From NCBI GenBank assembly GCA_963798805.1, contig CAWCVC010000011.1, positions 558,001 through 622,000 on the forward strand: 64,000 nt of DNA, read 5' to 3'. The stretch is from CAVZCK01 sp963798805 (GTDB taxonomy: Bacteria; Pseudomonadota; Alphaproteobacteria; Rhizobiales; Rhodomicrobiaceae). Below, piece after piece: positions 1 through 8,786 of the stretch. Each line of letters opens with the position of its first letter. Positions within the stretch are counted from its first letter, which is position 1. Position numbers and translations under genes: made by a program. The notes beneath the pieces are model-generated. The model saw only the letters and a list, made by a program, of their open reading frames with translations. It was not told the origin of the DNA and made no database searches.

Positions 1-1094
1 CATCGAGCGCAATTCCGGGCTCGATCCCGCAGGGATCGACGAAGTCATCCTCGGCTGCGCCAATCAGGCCGGCGAGGACAACCGGAACGTGGCGCGGATG
101 TCGCTGCTGCTGGCGGGGCTGCCGGACAGCGTTCCCGGTTGCACGATCAACCGGCTGTGCGGTTCCGGCATGGATGCGGTCGGGACGGCGGCGCGGGCAA
201 TCCGCACCGGCGAGGCCGACCTGATTATCGCGGGGGGCGTCGAGTTCGATGACCCGTGCGCCTTTCGTCATGGGCAAGGCCGAGAGCGCGTTTTCGCGCA
301 ATGCGGAGATCTTCGACACGACGATCGGCTGGCGCTTCGTCAATCCGAAGATGAAGCGCGCCTATGGCACCGATTCCATGCCCGAGACCGGTGAGAATGT
401 GGCGGAGGAGTTCAAGGTGAGCCGCGCCGATCAGGACGCCTTCGCGTTGCGCTCGCAGCAAAAGGCGGCGGCCGGAGCCGGACGCCTCGCCGAGGAGATC
501 GTGCCGGTGACGATCCCCAAGAAGCGTGGCGGCGATGCCGTCGTCTCTGCCGACGAGCATCCGCGTCCGGAAACAACTCTTGAAGCGCTGGCGAAGCTGC
601 CGGCCCTGTTCCGCGAGAACGGCACGGTAACAGCCGGCAATGCCTCCGGCGTCAATGACGGCGCGGCGGCACTGATCGTGGCTTCCGATGATGCTGTTAA
701 ACGGCATGGACTCAAGCCGATAGCACGGGTCATGGGCATGGCCACGGCAGGCGTCGCGCCGCGCATCATGGGTTTCGGCCCGGCGCCGGCCAGCGAGAAG
801 CTGATGCGCAGGCTCGACCTGTCGATTGAGGATTTCGGCGTCGTGGAGCTGAACGAAGCCTTCGCCTCGCAAGGGCTTGCGGTTCTCCGCGCGCTCGGGA
901 TTCCGGACGATGCGGAGCATGTGAACCCCAATGGCGGCGCGATTGCGCTCGGCCATCCGCTCGGCGCGTCGGGGGCGAGGCTGGTGGGGACCGCCGCGCT
1001 GGAAATGCGCCGGCGCAAGGTCGAGCACGCGCTCTGTACCATGTGCATCGGCGTCGGTCAGGGCATCGCGCTGGCCCTGGAGGCGGCGGGGTAG
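1..1094 (+). pseudogene. pcaF: 3-oxoadipyl-CoA thiolase, frameshifted and cut by the window edge
   Basis: This is a thiolase of the 3-oxoadipyl-CoA/acetyl-CoA acyltransferase family. It would split 3-oxoadipyl-CoA into succinyl-CoA and acetyl-CoA, the last step of the beta-ketoadipate pathway. The reading frame is open from base 2, so roughly 35-40 N-terminal residues lie outside the window. The nucleophile motif NRLCGSGMDAV is present, followed later by the GHPLGASGAR and CTMCIGVGQG motifs. At about 245 there is one extra T: the frame reads GGVEFDDPC instead of the family's GGVESMTRAP, and the correct frame resumes at 249 and runs intact to the stop. The product is therefore broken unless the extra base is a sequencing error. 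The assignment as pcaF rather than another thiolase rests on the adjoining pob/pca genes. Confidence 0.85.
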
Positions 1095-1117
1095 ACCTGC
1101 CGGCAGGAGAAGACCGG

Positions 1118-2293
1118 CTAATAAATCAGCGGCAGGCCGACATAGTTCTCGGCAAGGCTCTGCGACGCCGCGCGTGAGCTGGTCACATAAGCGAGCTCGG
1201 CCATCTGGATCCGCCGGTCAAAGTCGCTGTCGCCGTCGAACCGGTGCAGCATCGAGGTCATCCACCAGGAGAAGCGCTGCACCTTCCAGATCCGGTCGAG
1301 GCAGATCGCAGAATAGGCGTCGAGCAGCTCGCGCTTGCCGTGTCGGTAGAACCGCCGGAACGCCTCGACCAGAACGCGCACATCGGCGACGGCGAGGTTG
1401 AGTCCCTTCGCCCCGGTCGGCGGCACGATGTGGGCCGCGTCTCCGGCCAGGAACAGCCGTCTATATTGCATCGGCTCGGTGACGAAGCTGCGCAGCGGCG
1501 CAATGCCCTTTTGAAGCACGGGCCCCTCGGCGATCCGCCAGCCATCGCCCGTCTCGAGCCGCAGATGCAGCTCCGCCCAGATCCGGTCATCGGGCCATTC
1601 ATCGATGTCTTCATCGGCGCGGCATTGCAGATAGAGCCGGGTGATCTCTGGCGTGCGCATGCTATAGAGCGCAAAACCGCGCTCGTGATTGGCGTAAACA
1701 ATCTCGTCGCTCGTCGTCGGAGCCTCGGCCAGGATGCCCAGCCAGCCGAAGGAATAGACGCGCTCATAGGACTTGAGCGCGCCCGGTGTAATGGATGGAC
1801 GGCTGATGCCGTGGCTGCCGTCGCAGCCGGCGATGAAATCGCACTGGATCTCATGCGACTGTCCATCTTTCCTATAGCGGATCTTCGGCTGCTCGCCGTC
1901 GAAATCGTGGAGGCTGGTGCCCTCGACCTCGAAAACGATCTCCCCGCCGGTGGCGAGGCGGGCGGCGATGAGATCCTTCACGACCTCGTGCTGGCCGTAG
2001 ACCGTCACGGCTTTCCCGGTCAGATTGGCGAAATCGATATAGTGACGCTTACCGCCGAACGCGAAGTGGACGCCGTTGTGGACGAGCTGCTCCCGGCGCA
2101 TGCGCTCGCCGAGCCCCATCTGTTCCAGCGTGTCGGCCGTGCCCTGTTCGAGGACGCCCGCCCGCACACGCGCCTCGACATAGTCCCGGCTCCGGTCCTC
2201 GACGATGACCGATGAGATGCCGCTCAGGTAAAGCAGATGCGAGAGGAACAATCCCGCGGGGCCAGCTCCGACGATGCCGACTTGGGTTTGCAT
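1118..2293 (-). CDS. pobA: 4-hydroxybenzoate 3-monooxygenase
   Basis: A flavoprotein hydroxylase that converts 4-hydroxybenzoate to protocatechuate using NADPH and O2, feeding the pca genes next door. At 391 aa it has the length expected of PobA (about 394). The FAD fold is clear: GAGPAGLF near the N-terminus, a DG-type motif in GCDGSHG, and the second FAD motif LAGDAAHIVPPTGAKGLN. A longer frame starts at 2356, but the ATG at 2293 follows a strong GGGAGG site and puts the GxGxxG motif at the usual position, so I use it. The gene is divergent from pobR, with 160 bp between the two starts, which is the usual arrangement for a gene activated by its neighbour. Confidence 0.95.
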   Translation of the reverse strand: MQTQVGIVGAGPAGLFLSHLLYLSGISSVIVEDRSRDYVEARVRAGVLEQGTADTLEQMGLGERMRREQLVHNGVHFAFGGKRHYIDFANLTGKAVTVYGQHEVVKDLIAARLATGGEIVFEVEGTSLHDFDGEQPKIRYRKDGQSHEIQCDFIAGCDGSHGISRPSITPGALKSYERVYSFGWLGILAEAPTTSDEIVYANHERGFALYSMRTPEITRLYLQCRADEDIDEWPDDRIWAELHLRLETGDGWRIAEGPVLQKGIAPLRSFVTEPMQYRRLFLAGDAAHIVPPTGAKGLNLAVADVRVLVEAFRRFYRHGKRELLDAYSAICLDRIWKVQRFSWWMTSMLHRFDGDSDFDRRIQMAELAYVTSSRAASQSLAENYVGLPLIY

Positions 2294-2453
2294 GGCTTCC
2301 TCCCGGTCCTTTTCTTCATGATAAGCCCCGTTTCGATGCCGGCTGAAGACACGCAACCGGAGTGAAGCATGGACAAATCCGGGAGAGCGCCATAGCCTAG
2401 GAGATAGAATCCAGCGAAACTGCCGGATAAGACTTGGATTTCTCTCGGAACCG

Positions 2454-3347
2454 ATGCTGAATACGACGCATATCCCCTCGTTCTGGCTCTACGGCGATAT
2501 TTACGCCGATGCGGAGCCACGTTTTGTCCATGCCGAACGCGTCCGGACGCGCGCCCGCGTTCACGACTGGCACATTGCCGTCCATCGCCATCCCGAGCTT
2601 TCCCAGGCGCTCTATCTGAGCCGAGGGGAGGCTCTGGCCACCATTGACGGCGAAAGGGTGCGGCTGAGAGCGCCCTCGATCGTCTGGGTTCCTGCGGAAG
2701 TGCCGCACGGCTACGCGTTCGAGCCCGATTCCGATGGTTTCGTCGTGACCATCTCCCAGGATTTTCTGACTGCGATCCTCTCGTCCGAGACGAGGCAGGA
2801 TCTAGGCCTGCCCGTCGGACAAGCCTTCTTCAGCGCCATCGGAGACGGCGAGGAGACCGGCATCGACGCGCCTGCCTGCTTTCAGGGGATCGACCGGGCT
2901 GTCAGCCTCGGCGGCGCGGCGGTGCGCACTATCGTGGAGGCGCAGTTGAAATTGCTGCTGGCGCTGATCGTTCGTCTGCGCGCCGCGCACGGATTCTCAT
3001 CCGTTGCGCAGGTCCCCGAGGCGGCCCTGCTGCGTCGCTTCCGGCAACTGGTCGAGGCGCGCTTTCGGGAGCATCTGCCGCTCGCAGCTTACGCGAAGGC
3101 GCTCGGCATTTCCGACGACCGGCTTCACGCCGTCACCAGCCGCGCTTCCGGAATCCCGCCGAAAGAGATCGTCCAGCGGCGTCTGGCGCTGGAGGCAAAG
3201 CGGCATCTTCTCTACACCTCCATGACCGTGAAGGAGATCGCCTATGATCTGGGTTTTCACGACCCGGCCTATTTCTCGCGTTTTTTCGCCAGGCGCGCGG
3301 GGCTTGCGCCGAGCGCCTATCGCAACAGCGAAACCGCCCGCGCGTAA
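2454..3347 (+). CDS. pobR: AraC-family regulator of pobA (PobR type)
   Basis: A 297-residue AraC/XylS-type transcription factor. The N-terminal half looks like a cupin sensor domain (HRHPELSQALYLSRGEA, then VPAEVPHGYAF). The C-terminal hundred residues carry the two helix-turn-helix units, ending in the family signature around EIAYDLGFHDPAYFSRFF. Proteins of this build adjacent to and divergent from pobA act as 4-hydroxybenzoate-responsive activators, and I infer that role here from position. The 160-bp gap to pobA must hold both promoters; I found no inverted repeat there convincing enough to call. It lies upstream of pcaHGBC on the same strand but 130 bp away, so it may be transcribed separately. 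Confidence 0.85.
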   Translation: MLNTTHIPSFWLYGDIYADAEPRFVHAERVRTRARVHDWHIAVHRHPELSQALYLSRGEALATIDGERVRLRAPSIVWVPAEVPHGYAFEPDSDGFVVTISQDFLTAILSSETRQDLGLPVGQAFFSAIGDGEETGIDAPACFQGIDRAVSLGGAAVRTIVEAQLKLLLALIVRLRAAHGFSSVAQVPEAALLRRFRQLVEARFREHLPLAAYAKALGISDDRLHAVTSRASGIPPKEIVQRRLALEAKRHLLYTSMTVKEIAYDLGFHDPAYFSRFFARRAGLAPSAYRNSETARA

Positions 3348-3480
3348 ACCCCCCAGCGCCGACCTTGTGCACCGCGTGCGCATAGCGGCCGCTGTCGATC
3401 TTTTCAACGGCCGATAAAGCAAGCAGAATGCTTGGCGAAGACCGATGCGATTTCGCCCGCATCGATGGAGAACACCTCAG

Positions 3481-4185
3481 ATGCAACAGCCCCAGCCATA
3501 CAGGTGCGAACAGTCGGGCAGCCAGCCGCCTTATCTTTCGCCGGCCTACCGCTCGACCGTCGAGCGCTCGCCCCGTCAGCCGCTGATCATTCAGCCACAC
3601 ACGCTTTCGGAGATTACCGGCCCGGCCTATGGCCATGAGAGGATCGGGCCGGTGGATGCCGACCTCACCCGCCAGCACGAGGGCGAGCCACTCGGCGAGC
3701 GCATCATCGTGACCGGCCGCGTGCTCGACGAGAATGGCCGTCCGCAGCCGAATACGCTCGTCGAGGTCTGGCAGTGCAATGCCGCCGGCCGCTATATCCA
3801 CGTCAAGGACCAGCATCCGGCGCCGCTCGACCCGAATTTCACCGGGGCCGGCCGCACCGTCACCGACGAGAACGGCGTTTACCGGTTCGTTTCCATCAAG
3901 CCCGGCGCCTATCCCTGGAAGAACCACCACAACGCCTGGCGGCCGCCGCACGTCCATTTCTCGCTGTTCGGGCCGAGCTTCGTCACCCGGCTGATCACGC
4001 AGATGTATTTCCCCGGCGATCCGCTCCTGGCCTTCGATCCGATCTACAATTCGGTCACCGATCCGAAAGCGGCGACACGGATGATCTCCCAGTTCGATAT
4101 GGAGACCACGGAGCCGGAATGGGCGCTCGGCTACCGCTTCGACATCGTGCTGCGCGGGCGTGACGCCACGCCGATGGAGGAATGA
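3481..4185 (+). CDS. pcaH: Protocatechuate 3,4-dioxygenase, beta subunit
   Basis: The iron-bearing subunit of the intradiol dioxygenase that opens protocatechuate to 3-carboxy-cis,cis-muconate. The Fe(III) ligands of the family can be placed: Tyr in AAGRYIHV, Tyr in GAYPWKN, and the two His of RPPHVHFSLF. Length is 234 aa from the ATG at 3481, close to known PcaH proteins. A longer frame from 3445 adds an unconserved Arg-rich stretch and lacks a better ribosome site, so I chose 3481. The stop is 3 bp before pcaG, and the pair encodes the usual alpha-beta protomer. Confidence 0.96.
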   Translation: MQQPQPYRCEQSGSQPPYLSPAYRSTVERSPRQPLIIQPHTLSEITGPAYGHERIGPVDADLTRQHEGEPLGERIIVTGRVLDENGRPQPNTLVEVWQCNAAGRYIHVKDQHPAPLDPNFTGAGRTVTDENGVYRFVSIKPGAYPWKNHHNAWRPPHVHFSLFGPSFVTRLITQMYFPGDPLLAFDPIYNSVTDPKAATRMISQFDMETTEPEWALGYRFDIVLRGRDATPMEE

Positions 4186-4188
4186 CCT

Positions 4189-4764
4189 ATGGCGGAAACG
4201 TCCCACCCCGCGACGCCGTCTCAGACGATCGGGCCGTTCTTCCATTATGCGCTGCCCTTTTCCGGTGGCGACACGCTGACCAATGAAGCGACACTCGGCG
4301 AGCGCATCACCATCGAAGGGCGCATCGTCGACGCCAATGGTGCGCCTGTGAATGATGCGTTGATCGAGATCTGGCAGGCCAACTGCCAGGGGCGCTACCA
4401 TCATCCGGAGGACGCGCAGGAAAAGCAGCTGGACCCGAACTTCACCGGCTTCGGACGCACGCCGACGGATGAAGCCGGCTGGTTCCGCTTCCACACCATC
4501 AAACCAGGGCCGGTTCCAGGACCGAACGGCACGGACCAAGCGCCGCACATCCTGATCTCGGTGGTGGGGCGCGGAATTTTGAAGCGCATGGCGACGCGGC
4601 TCTATTTCCCCGACGAGGCGGCGAATGACAGCGACCCGATCCTCGCCCTTGTGCCGCTGGAGCGACGCCGCACGCTCATTGCGGAACGGCAGGACGGCGG
4701 CTCGGTTTACCGTCTAGACATCATCCTCCAGGGCGAGAACGAAACCGTCTTCTTCGAAATTTGA
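4189..4764 (+). CDS. pcaG: Protocatechuate 3,4-dioxygenase, alpha subunit
   Basis: The non-catalytic partner of PcaH, 191 aa. It shares the intradiol fold with the beta subunit (SQTIGPFFHYAL at the start, LIEIWQANCQGRYHHPED in the middle, QAPHILISVVGRG later) but lacks the HxH iron-binding pair, as expected for alpha subunits. It follows pcaH by 3 bp and abuts pcaB, so translation is probably coupled through the operon. Confidence 0.95.
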   Translation: MAETSHPATPSQTIGPFFHYALPFSGGDTLTNEATLGERITIEGRIVDANGAPVNDALIEIWQANCQGRYHHPEDAQEKQLDPNFTGFGRTPTDEAGWFRFHTIKPGPVPGPNGTDQAPHILISVVGRGILKRMATRLYFPDEAANDSDPILALVPLERRRTLIAERQDGGSVYRLDIILQGENETVFFEI

Positions 4765-4772
4765 GCGCCTTA

Positions 4773-6149
4773 ATGAGCTGGGCCGGCGCGAGCGCAACGC
4801 TCGGATTTTTTTTCAGCAGCAAAGCGATGGCCCGGATCTTCTCCGATGGCGGCCGTATCCAGGCGATGCTCGATGTCGAAGCGGCGCTCGCCCGCGCGGA
4901 AGCGACATGCGGGATCATTCCGGAGGCCTCTGCGTGGGCGATCCAGGGGGCAGCGAAGACCGAGAATTTCGAGGCGGAAAAGCTCGGCGAGGAGGTGCTC
5001 AAATCCGGCAACCTCGCCGTTCCGCTGGTCAAGGCTTTAACGGCTGAGGTCGCCGCGAGCGACAAGGAGGCGGCGCGCTGGGTGCATTGGGGCGCAACCA
5101 GCCAGGACATCATCGACACCGGCCTCGTCCTACAGATGCGGGACGGACTGGCGGCGATCGAGGCGCAGCTTGATGCGGCTGGCGACCGGCTCGCATTGCT
5201 GGCCGAGGCCCATGCCGCAACGCCGATGGTCGCGCGCACCCTGATGCAGCAGGCGATCCCGACGACGCTCGGCGTCAAGATCGCCGGATGGCTCTCTTCG
5301 ATCACCCGCGCCAAGCAGTTGCTGAAGGATTGCAAAGCGCGGGTTCTGGTTCTGCAATTCGGCGGCGCGGCTGCCAATCTCGCCTCGCTGGCGCCGGACG
5401 GGCTGAGGGTTTCGCAAGCTCTAGCAACCGAGCTTGGACTCGCCCTTCCCGATCTGCCCTGGCACGGGCAGCGCGATCGCATCGCGGAAATGGGGGCTGC
5501 GCTTGCCGTGCTGATCGGCAGTCTCGGCAAGATGGCGCGCGACCTCTCCCTCATGTCGCAAACCGAAATCGGCGAGTTCAGCGAGCCTTCGGGCGGCGGG
5601 CGGGGCGGCTCCTCGGCCATGCCGCATAAGGCGAACCCGGTGGCCTGCGGGCGAATCATCGCGGCGGCAAAACGTGCGCCCGGACTTGCCGCAACTTTGC
5701 TTGCTGCCATGGACCAGGAGCATGAGCGCGGGCTCGGCGGCTGGCACGCGGAATGGGAAGTGCTGCCCGAGCTGTTCCGGCTGGCCTCCGCTGCGCTCAA
5801 CTCCGCCTGCTTCATTGCCGAACACGGCCGCTTCGATACTGCGCGAATGCGCGCCAATCTCGAATTGACCTCCGGATTGGTCATGGCCGAGGCGGTTTCC
5901 ATCGCGCTCGGACGCAAGCTCGGCAAATCCGCCGCGCATGGTCTGATGGAGCGCGCCGCGCGGTCCGCGACCGAGCAGGGACGGCCGCTTCGCGCCTGTC
6001 TCGAAGCCGATCCGGAGATTGCACCGCATTTCAATGCCAGTGAGCTCGACGCGCTGTTCACGCCGGAAAATCACCTCGGCTCCGCGCCGGACTTTGCCAA
6101 GCGCGCCGTCGCGAGCTGGCGAAGCCTGCCGCGCTCGCCGCAAGGCTGA
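4773..6149 (+). CDS. pcaB: 3-carboxy-cis,cis-muconate cycloisomerase
   Basis: A member of the fumarase/aspartase superfamily that forms the gamma-lactone from 3-carboxymuconate. The superfamily signature is visible as GRGGSSAMPHKANPV, and the second active-site region as HWGATSQDIIDTG. Length is 458 aa. A TTG at 4761 would overlap the pcaG stop, but the ATG at 4773 seems the likelier start; neither has a strong ribosome site, which suggests translational coupling to pcaG. PcaC follows 26 bp downstream. Confidence 0.93.
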   Translation: MSWAGASATLGFFFSSKAMARIFSDGGRIQAMLDVEAALARAEATCGIIPEASAWAIQGAAKTENFEAEKLGEEVLKSGNLAVPLVKALTAEVAASDKEAARWVHWGATSQDIIDTGLVLQMRDGLAAIEAQLDAAGDRLALLAEAHAATPMVARTLMQQAIPTTLGVKIAGWLSSITRAKQLLKDCKARVLVLQFGGAAANLASLAPDGLRVSQALATELGLALPDLPWHGQRDRIAEMGAALAVLIGSLGKMARDLSLMSQTEIGEFSEPSGGGRGGSSAMPHKANPVACGRIIAAAKRAPGLAATLLAAMDQEHERGLGGWHAEWEVLPELFRLASAALNSACFIAEHGRFDTARMRANLELTSGLVMAEAVSIALGRKLGKSAAHGLMERAARSATEQGRPLRACLEADPEIAPHFNASELDALFTPENHLGSAPDFAKRAVASWRSLPRSPQG

Positions 6150-6175
6150 GAGCCATCTTTCCAGGGAGTAAAGCG

Positions 6176-6565
6176 GTGGACGAGAAGGAGCGTTATGAAG
6201 CGGGGCTCGGCGTTCGCAAGCAGGTGCTGGGCGAGGCCCATGTCACCCGGTCGCTCGCCAACCGGAACGCCTTCAACGAGGAATTCCAGGATCTGATCAC
6301 CCGCTACGCCTGGGGCGAAATCTGGACGCGCCCTGGGCTCGACCATCGCACGCGGCGCTTGATCGTTCTCGCCATCACTGCCGCGATGGGCCGATGGGAG
6401 GAATTCCGGCTTCACATCCGCGCGGCGCTGGACAGCGGCCTTCCCGTCGAGGACCTCAAGGAAGTGCTGCTGCAGACCGCGATCTATGCCGGCGTCCCTG
6501 CGGCCAACACCGGATTCCAGATCGCGCAGGACGTCCTCAATCAGCGCGAGCCGAGTGCGGGGTAG
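6176..6565 (+). CDS. pcaC: 4-carboxymuconolactone decarboxylase
   Basis: A 129-residue carboxymuconolactone decarboxylase of the AhpD-like fold, producing 3-oxoadipate enol-lactone. The family core is seen in RTRRLIVLAITAAMGRWEEFRLH and in DLKEVLLQTAIYAGVPAANTGF. It starts with GTG at 6176 behind a GGGAG site. It closes the pcaHGBC run; the enol-lactone hydrolase gene pcaD that should act next is neither fused to it nor found elsewhere in the window. Its 3' end overlaps the convergent DUF5335 gene by 25 bp. Confidence 0.94.
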   Translation: MDEKERYEAGLGVRKQVLGEAHVTRSLANRNAFNEEFQDLITRYAWGEIWTRPGLDHRTRRLIVLAITAAMGRWEEFRLHIRAALDSGLPVEDLKEVLLQTAIYAGVPAANTGFQIAQDVLNQREPSAG

Positions 6566-6885
6566 TCGAGCGCGGGCGTGAAGTTGAGGAGATGGCGCAC
6601 CTCGTCCTCCCCGACGATCTCGATCGAAACCAGCTTTGCCCCTTCATGAGCCAGGTCGATTTCCTGCGGCGCCTCGATGTTGTGCTCGAGATCCGCCGTT
6701 TCGACTGCAATCAGATCGTCCTTCGGATCGTAGCTGATGCCGTAGAACGTCACGTCTTCGGCTTCGGTCTGCGAACCGATCGTTTCCCCATTAACGACGA
6801 TAGAAACCGTGTTGTTGGATATTGCCTTGGAAATCTGATCGAGCGTCGATTGCCATTTGTTCTTCAGAAGCGTGGTCGTTTGCAT
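6541..6885 (-). CDS. DUF5335-family protein
   Basis: A small acidic protein of 114 aa that resembles the DUF5335 family: a KNKWQSTLDQISK start, then TFYGISYDPKDDLIAVET and a C-terminal EIVGEDEVRHLL segment. No enzymatic motif or membrane segment is seen and the family's function is not known to me. I start it at 6885, behind an AGAAAGG site, rather than at 6987. It lies 82 bp downstream of the split hpf gene on the same strand, so the two were probably one transcription unit in a stress/hibernation context. The IS element upstream may have cut it off from its original promoter. Confidence 0.7.
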   Translation of the reverse strand: MQTTTLLKNKWQSTLDQISKAISNNTVSIVVNGETIGSQTEAEDVTFYGISYDPKDDLIAVETADLEHNIEAPQEIDLAHEGAKLVSIEIVGEDEVRHLLNFTPALDYPALGSR

Positions 6886-7229
6886 CGTCTGCGCCTTTCT
6901 TGAAAAGTTCCTGCTCAGTACGGTGGGTTCGTCACGGAATAGATCCGAAGATGTTCGAACCGGCGGGCTATGGCGTCCGCGGCACATTCCGGGCCTTCAC
7001 GTCGCCGCTCATTTTCGCAGCAGCGTCCTGCAGCTTGTGGCGCGCTTTGTCGAACGCATCGCGGATCGCGACGTTAAGATTCTCGTGGGCGTGGTTTTGT
7101 TCCGGCTCCCGGTTGATGATCACATCCCGCTTGCCGGGCAGCCCGATCTCGATCTTCACATGATGGATTTTGCCGTTCTGACCGTGGCGATGGGCCGTCT
7201 CCAAAGCAACTCGGCAGCTGTTGACATGG

Positions 7230-7238
7230 TGGAAATAC
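7230..7238. repeat. Target site duplication, left copy
   Basis: TGGAAATAC directly before the left IS end; identical to the copy at 8633-8641. In the uninterrupted gene it codes, on the minus strand, within the YFHH region of hpf. Confidence 0.95.
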
Positions 7239-7264
7239 GAGCTATGCGGAAATGTTGGTGACGG
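7239..7264 (+). repeat. Left terminal inverted repeat of the IS
   Basis: 26 bp beginning GAGCTATGCG and ending TTGGTGACGG; 22 of 26 positions match the reverse complement of 8607-8632. Confidence 0.9.
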
Positions 7265-7337
7265 GCCGAGGAAAGGGAGGCGGCGTATCGTGGCGGTGAC
7301 AAAGCCAGCCACATATCCAAACAAGGATTGATACGCC

Positions 7338-8594
7338 ATGAAGGACGATAAGATTGTCACCTTGCGCCAGCCGGGAGAGTTTGCCGATCCGCTTACCGAG
7401 GTGCTGCGCAATGGCGCGCGTCAGCTTCTGACCCAAGCTGTCGAAGCCGAGCTTGCCGAATGCCTTGCAGCCCATGCCCACCTGACGACCCGGGACGACC
7501 GTCAGCGTCTTGTTCGGCACGGTCATATGCCGGAACGGACGATCCAGACCGGCATCGGTCCGGTGGAGGTCCGCCAACCTCGGCTGCGCGATCGCGGCGG
7601 GACCGATGGCGAACGCATCCGATTTTCATCCAGTATCCTGCCACCTTACGCGCGCCGCACAAAGAGCCTCGACGCCCTTTTGCCGGTGCTCTATCTGCGC
7701 GGCGTCTCGATGGGCGACATGCAGGAGGCGCTGGCGGCTCTGCTCGGCAAGGATGCACCGAACCTCTCGCCTGCGGTGCTGGCTCGTCTGAAGACGGGCT
7801 GGCAGGAAGAATATGAGCGTTGGAAGACGCGCGATCTCTCGGCGCGCCGCTATGTCTACATCTGGGCGGACGGTGTTTATCTGCAGGCACGGATGGACCC
7901 CGATAAACAATGCATTCTCGTCCTGATCGGCGCCACGCCCGAGGGCAAGAAGGAGTTGATTGGCTTCCAGTCAGGCTACCGGGAAAGCACTCAATCCTGG
8001 CGCGAGTTGCTTGCCGATCTGAAAGCCCGTGGCCTGTCGGTCACGCCGGAGTTGGCCATCGGTGACGGTGCGTTGGGCTTCTGGAGAGCCTTGGAGGAAG
8101 AATTCGGAGCCACCCGGCAGCAACGTTGCTGGGTCCATAAAACCATGAACGTGCTCAACAAAATGCCGAAATCGATTCAGCCCAAAGCCAAGGCGGATCT
8201 CAAGGAAATATGGATGGCCGAGAGCCGGGATGAAGCCGAAAAGGCCTTTAATCGCTTCCTTGCCAAGTACAAAGCCAAATACGATAAGGCCACCAATTGC
8301 CTGGCCAAGGATCGCGAAGCGTTGCTGGCGTTCCACGACTTCCCTGCCGAGCATTGGAAGCACATCCGAACGAGCAACCCTATCGAGAGCACCTTCGCAA
8401 CCGTACGTCACCGGACGACGAGAGCGAAAGGCTGTCTGTCGCATGATACGGGGATCATCATGGTGTTCAAGCTGATCCAGGCCGCGCAGGCCTCCTGGCG
8501 CAGGCTCGATGGACAAAACCAGTTGCCCAAACTGATCGAAGGCGTCAAATTCACCGACGGCTTGGAAGCTCGCCGCGATTACGCCGCAGCCTGA
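7338..8594 (+). CDS. IS256-family transposase
   Basis: A 418-residue mutator-type DDE transposase. The acidic triad can be placed as D178 (YIWADGVYLQ), D243 (AIGDGALGFW) and E350 (TSNPIESTFATVRHRT), with the C/H-containing stretch QQRCWVHKTMNVL between the second and third residues as in this family. The frame is uninterrupted and of normal length. It lies 99 bp inside the left end and 38 bp inside the right end of the element. The ATG at 7338 is followed by the usual Asp/Arg-rich N-terminus. Confidence 0.96.
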   Translation: MKDDKIVTLRQPGEFADPLTEVLRNGARQLLTQAVEAELAECLAAHAHLTTRDDRQRLVRHGHMPERTIQTGIGPVEVRQPRLRDRGGTDGERIRFSSSILPPYARRTKSLDALLPVLYLRGVSMGDMQEALAALLGKDAPNLSPAVLARLKTGWQEEYERWKTRDLSARRYVYIWADGVYLQARMDPDKQCILVLIGATPEGKKELIGFQSGYRESTQSWRELLADLKARGLSVTPELAIGDGALGFWRALEEEFGATRQQRCWVHKTMNVLNKMPKSIQPKAKADLKEIWMAESRDEAEKAFNRFLAKYKAKYDKATNCLAKDREALLAFHDFPAEHWKHIRTSNPIESTFATVRHRTTRAKGCLSHDTGIIMVFKLIQAAQASWRRLDGQNQLPKLIEGVKFTDGLEARRDYAAA

Positions 8595-8606
8595 TCAATT
8601 CCAAAG

Positions 8607-8632
8607 CCGTCACCAAGAATCACGCATAGCTC
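8607..8632 (-). repeat. Right terminal inverted repeat of the IS
   Basis: Partner of 7239-7264. The mismatches fall at positions 11, 12, 14 and 16 counted from the outer end. A TGA within it terminates the truncated hpf reading frame. Confidence 0.9.
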
Positions 8633-8641
8633 TGGAAATAC
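8633..8641. repeat. Target site duplication, right copy
   Basis: TGGAAATAC directly after the right IS end, matching 7230-7238 without mismatch. Confidence 0.95.
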
Positions 8642-8786
8642 TGGCTGAGCCACTCGACCTTTTCACGAATGCGCGCTTCGAGAGCAGCCGAATGCTTCGT
8701 ATTGCGGAACGAGATTTCAAGCAGAATGTCCATTGACGACCTCCAACTGTGACTTCTCATTCCATCGCTCACCCGTGGTCACGGCC

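Larger units (their letters stand above)
7239..8632 (+). mobile_element. IS256-family insertion sequence, complete (1394 bp)
   Basis: Both ends start with the same inverted sequence, GAGCTATGCG, and over 26 bp the two ends match at 22 positions (both end in TTGGTGACGG). The element is flanked by an exact 9-bp direct repeat, TGGAAATAC, the target duplication length expected of the IS256 family. It carries one intact transposase gene in the orientation opposite to the interrupted hpf gene. Everything needed for mobility is present, so it is probably active. Confidence 0.95.
6968..8733 (-). pseudogene. hpf: Ribosome hibernation-promoting factor-like gene split by an IS element
   Basis: The 5' part runs from the ATG at 8733 to the target duplication at 8633-8641, and the 3' part runs from 7238 to the stop at 6968. 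If the IS and one copy of the 9-bp duplication are removed, the frame closes perfectly into 120 aa, with EWLSQYFHHVNSCRVALE spanning the junction. The joined protein has the S30AE/HPF sequence style (HHVKIEIGLPGKRDVIINREPE, then HENLNVAIRDAFDKARHKL). The broken gene makes only 37 residues, ending YFQSYA at a TGA inside the IS end. Proteins of this family bind ribosomes in stationary or hypoxic conditions. The perfect restoration shows that the insertion is recent. Confidence 0.9.

Noticed and set aside
1096..1117. CCTGCCGGCAGG palindrome between pcaF and pobA
   Set aside because: No loop and no T-run; in GC-rich DNA such a repeat is likely by chance.
3133..4548. Long minus-strand frame opposite pobR/pcaH/pcaG
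   Set aside because: Shadow of three real genes; spans their boundaries and has no recognisable domain.
4721..6061. Long minus-strand frame opposite pcaB (446 codons)
   Set aside because: It is the mirror of a well-supported gene in GC-rich DNA; the composition is Ser/Arg/Ala-rich and there is no family-like sequence.
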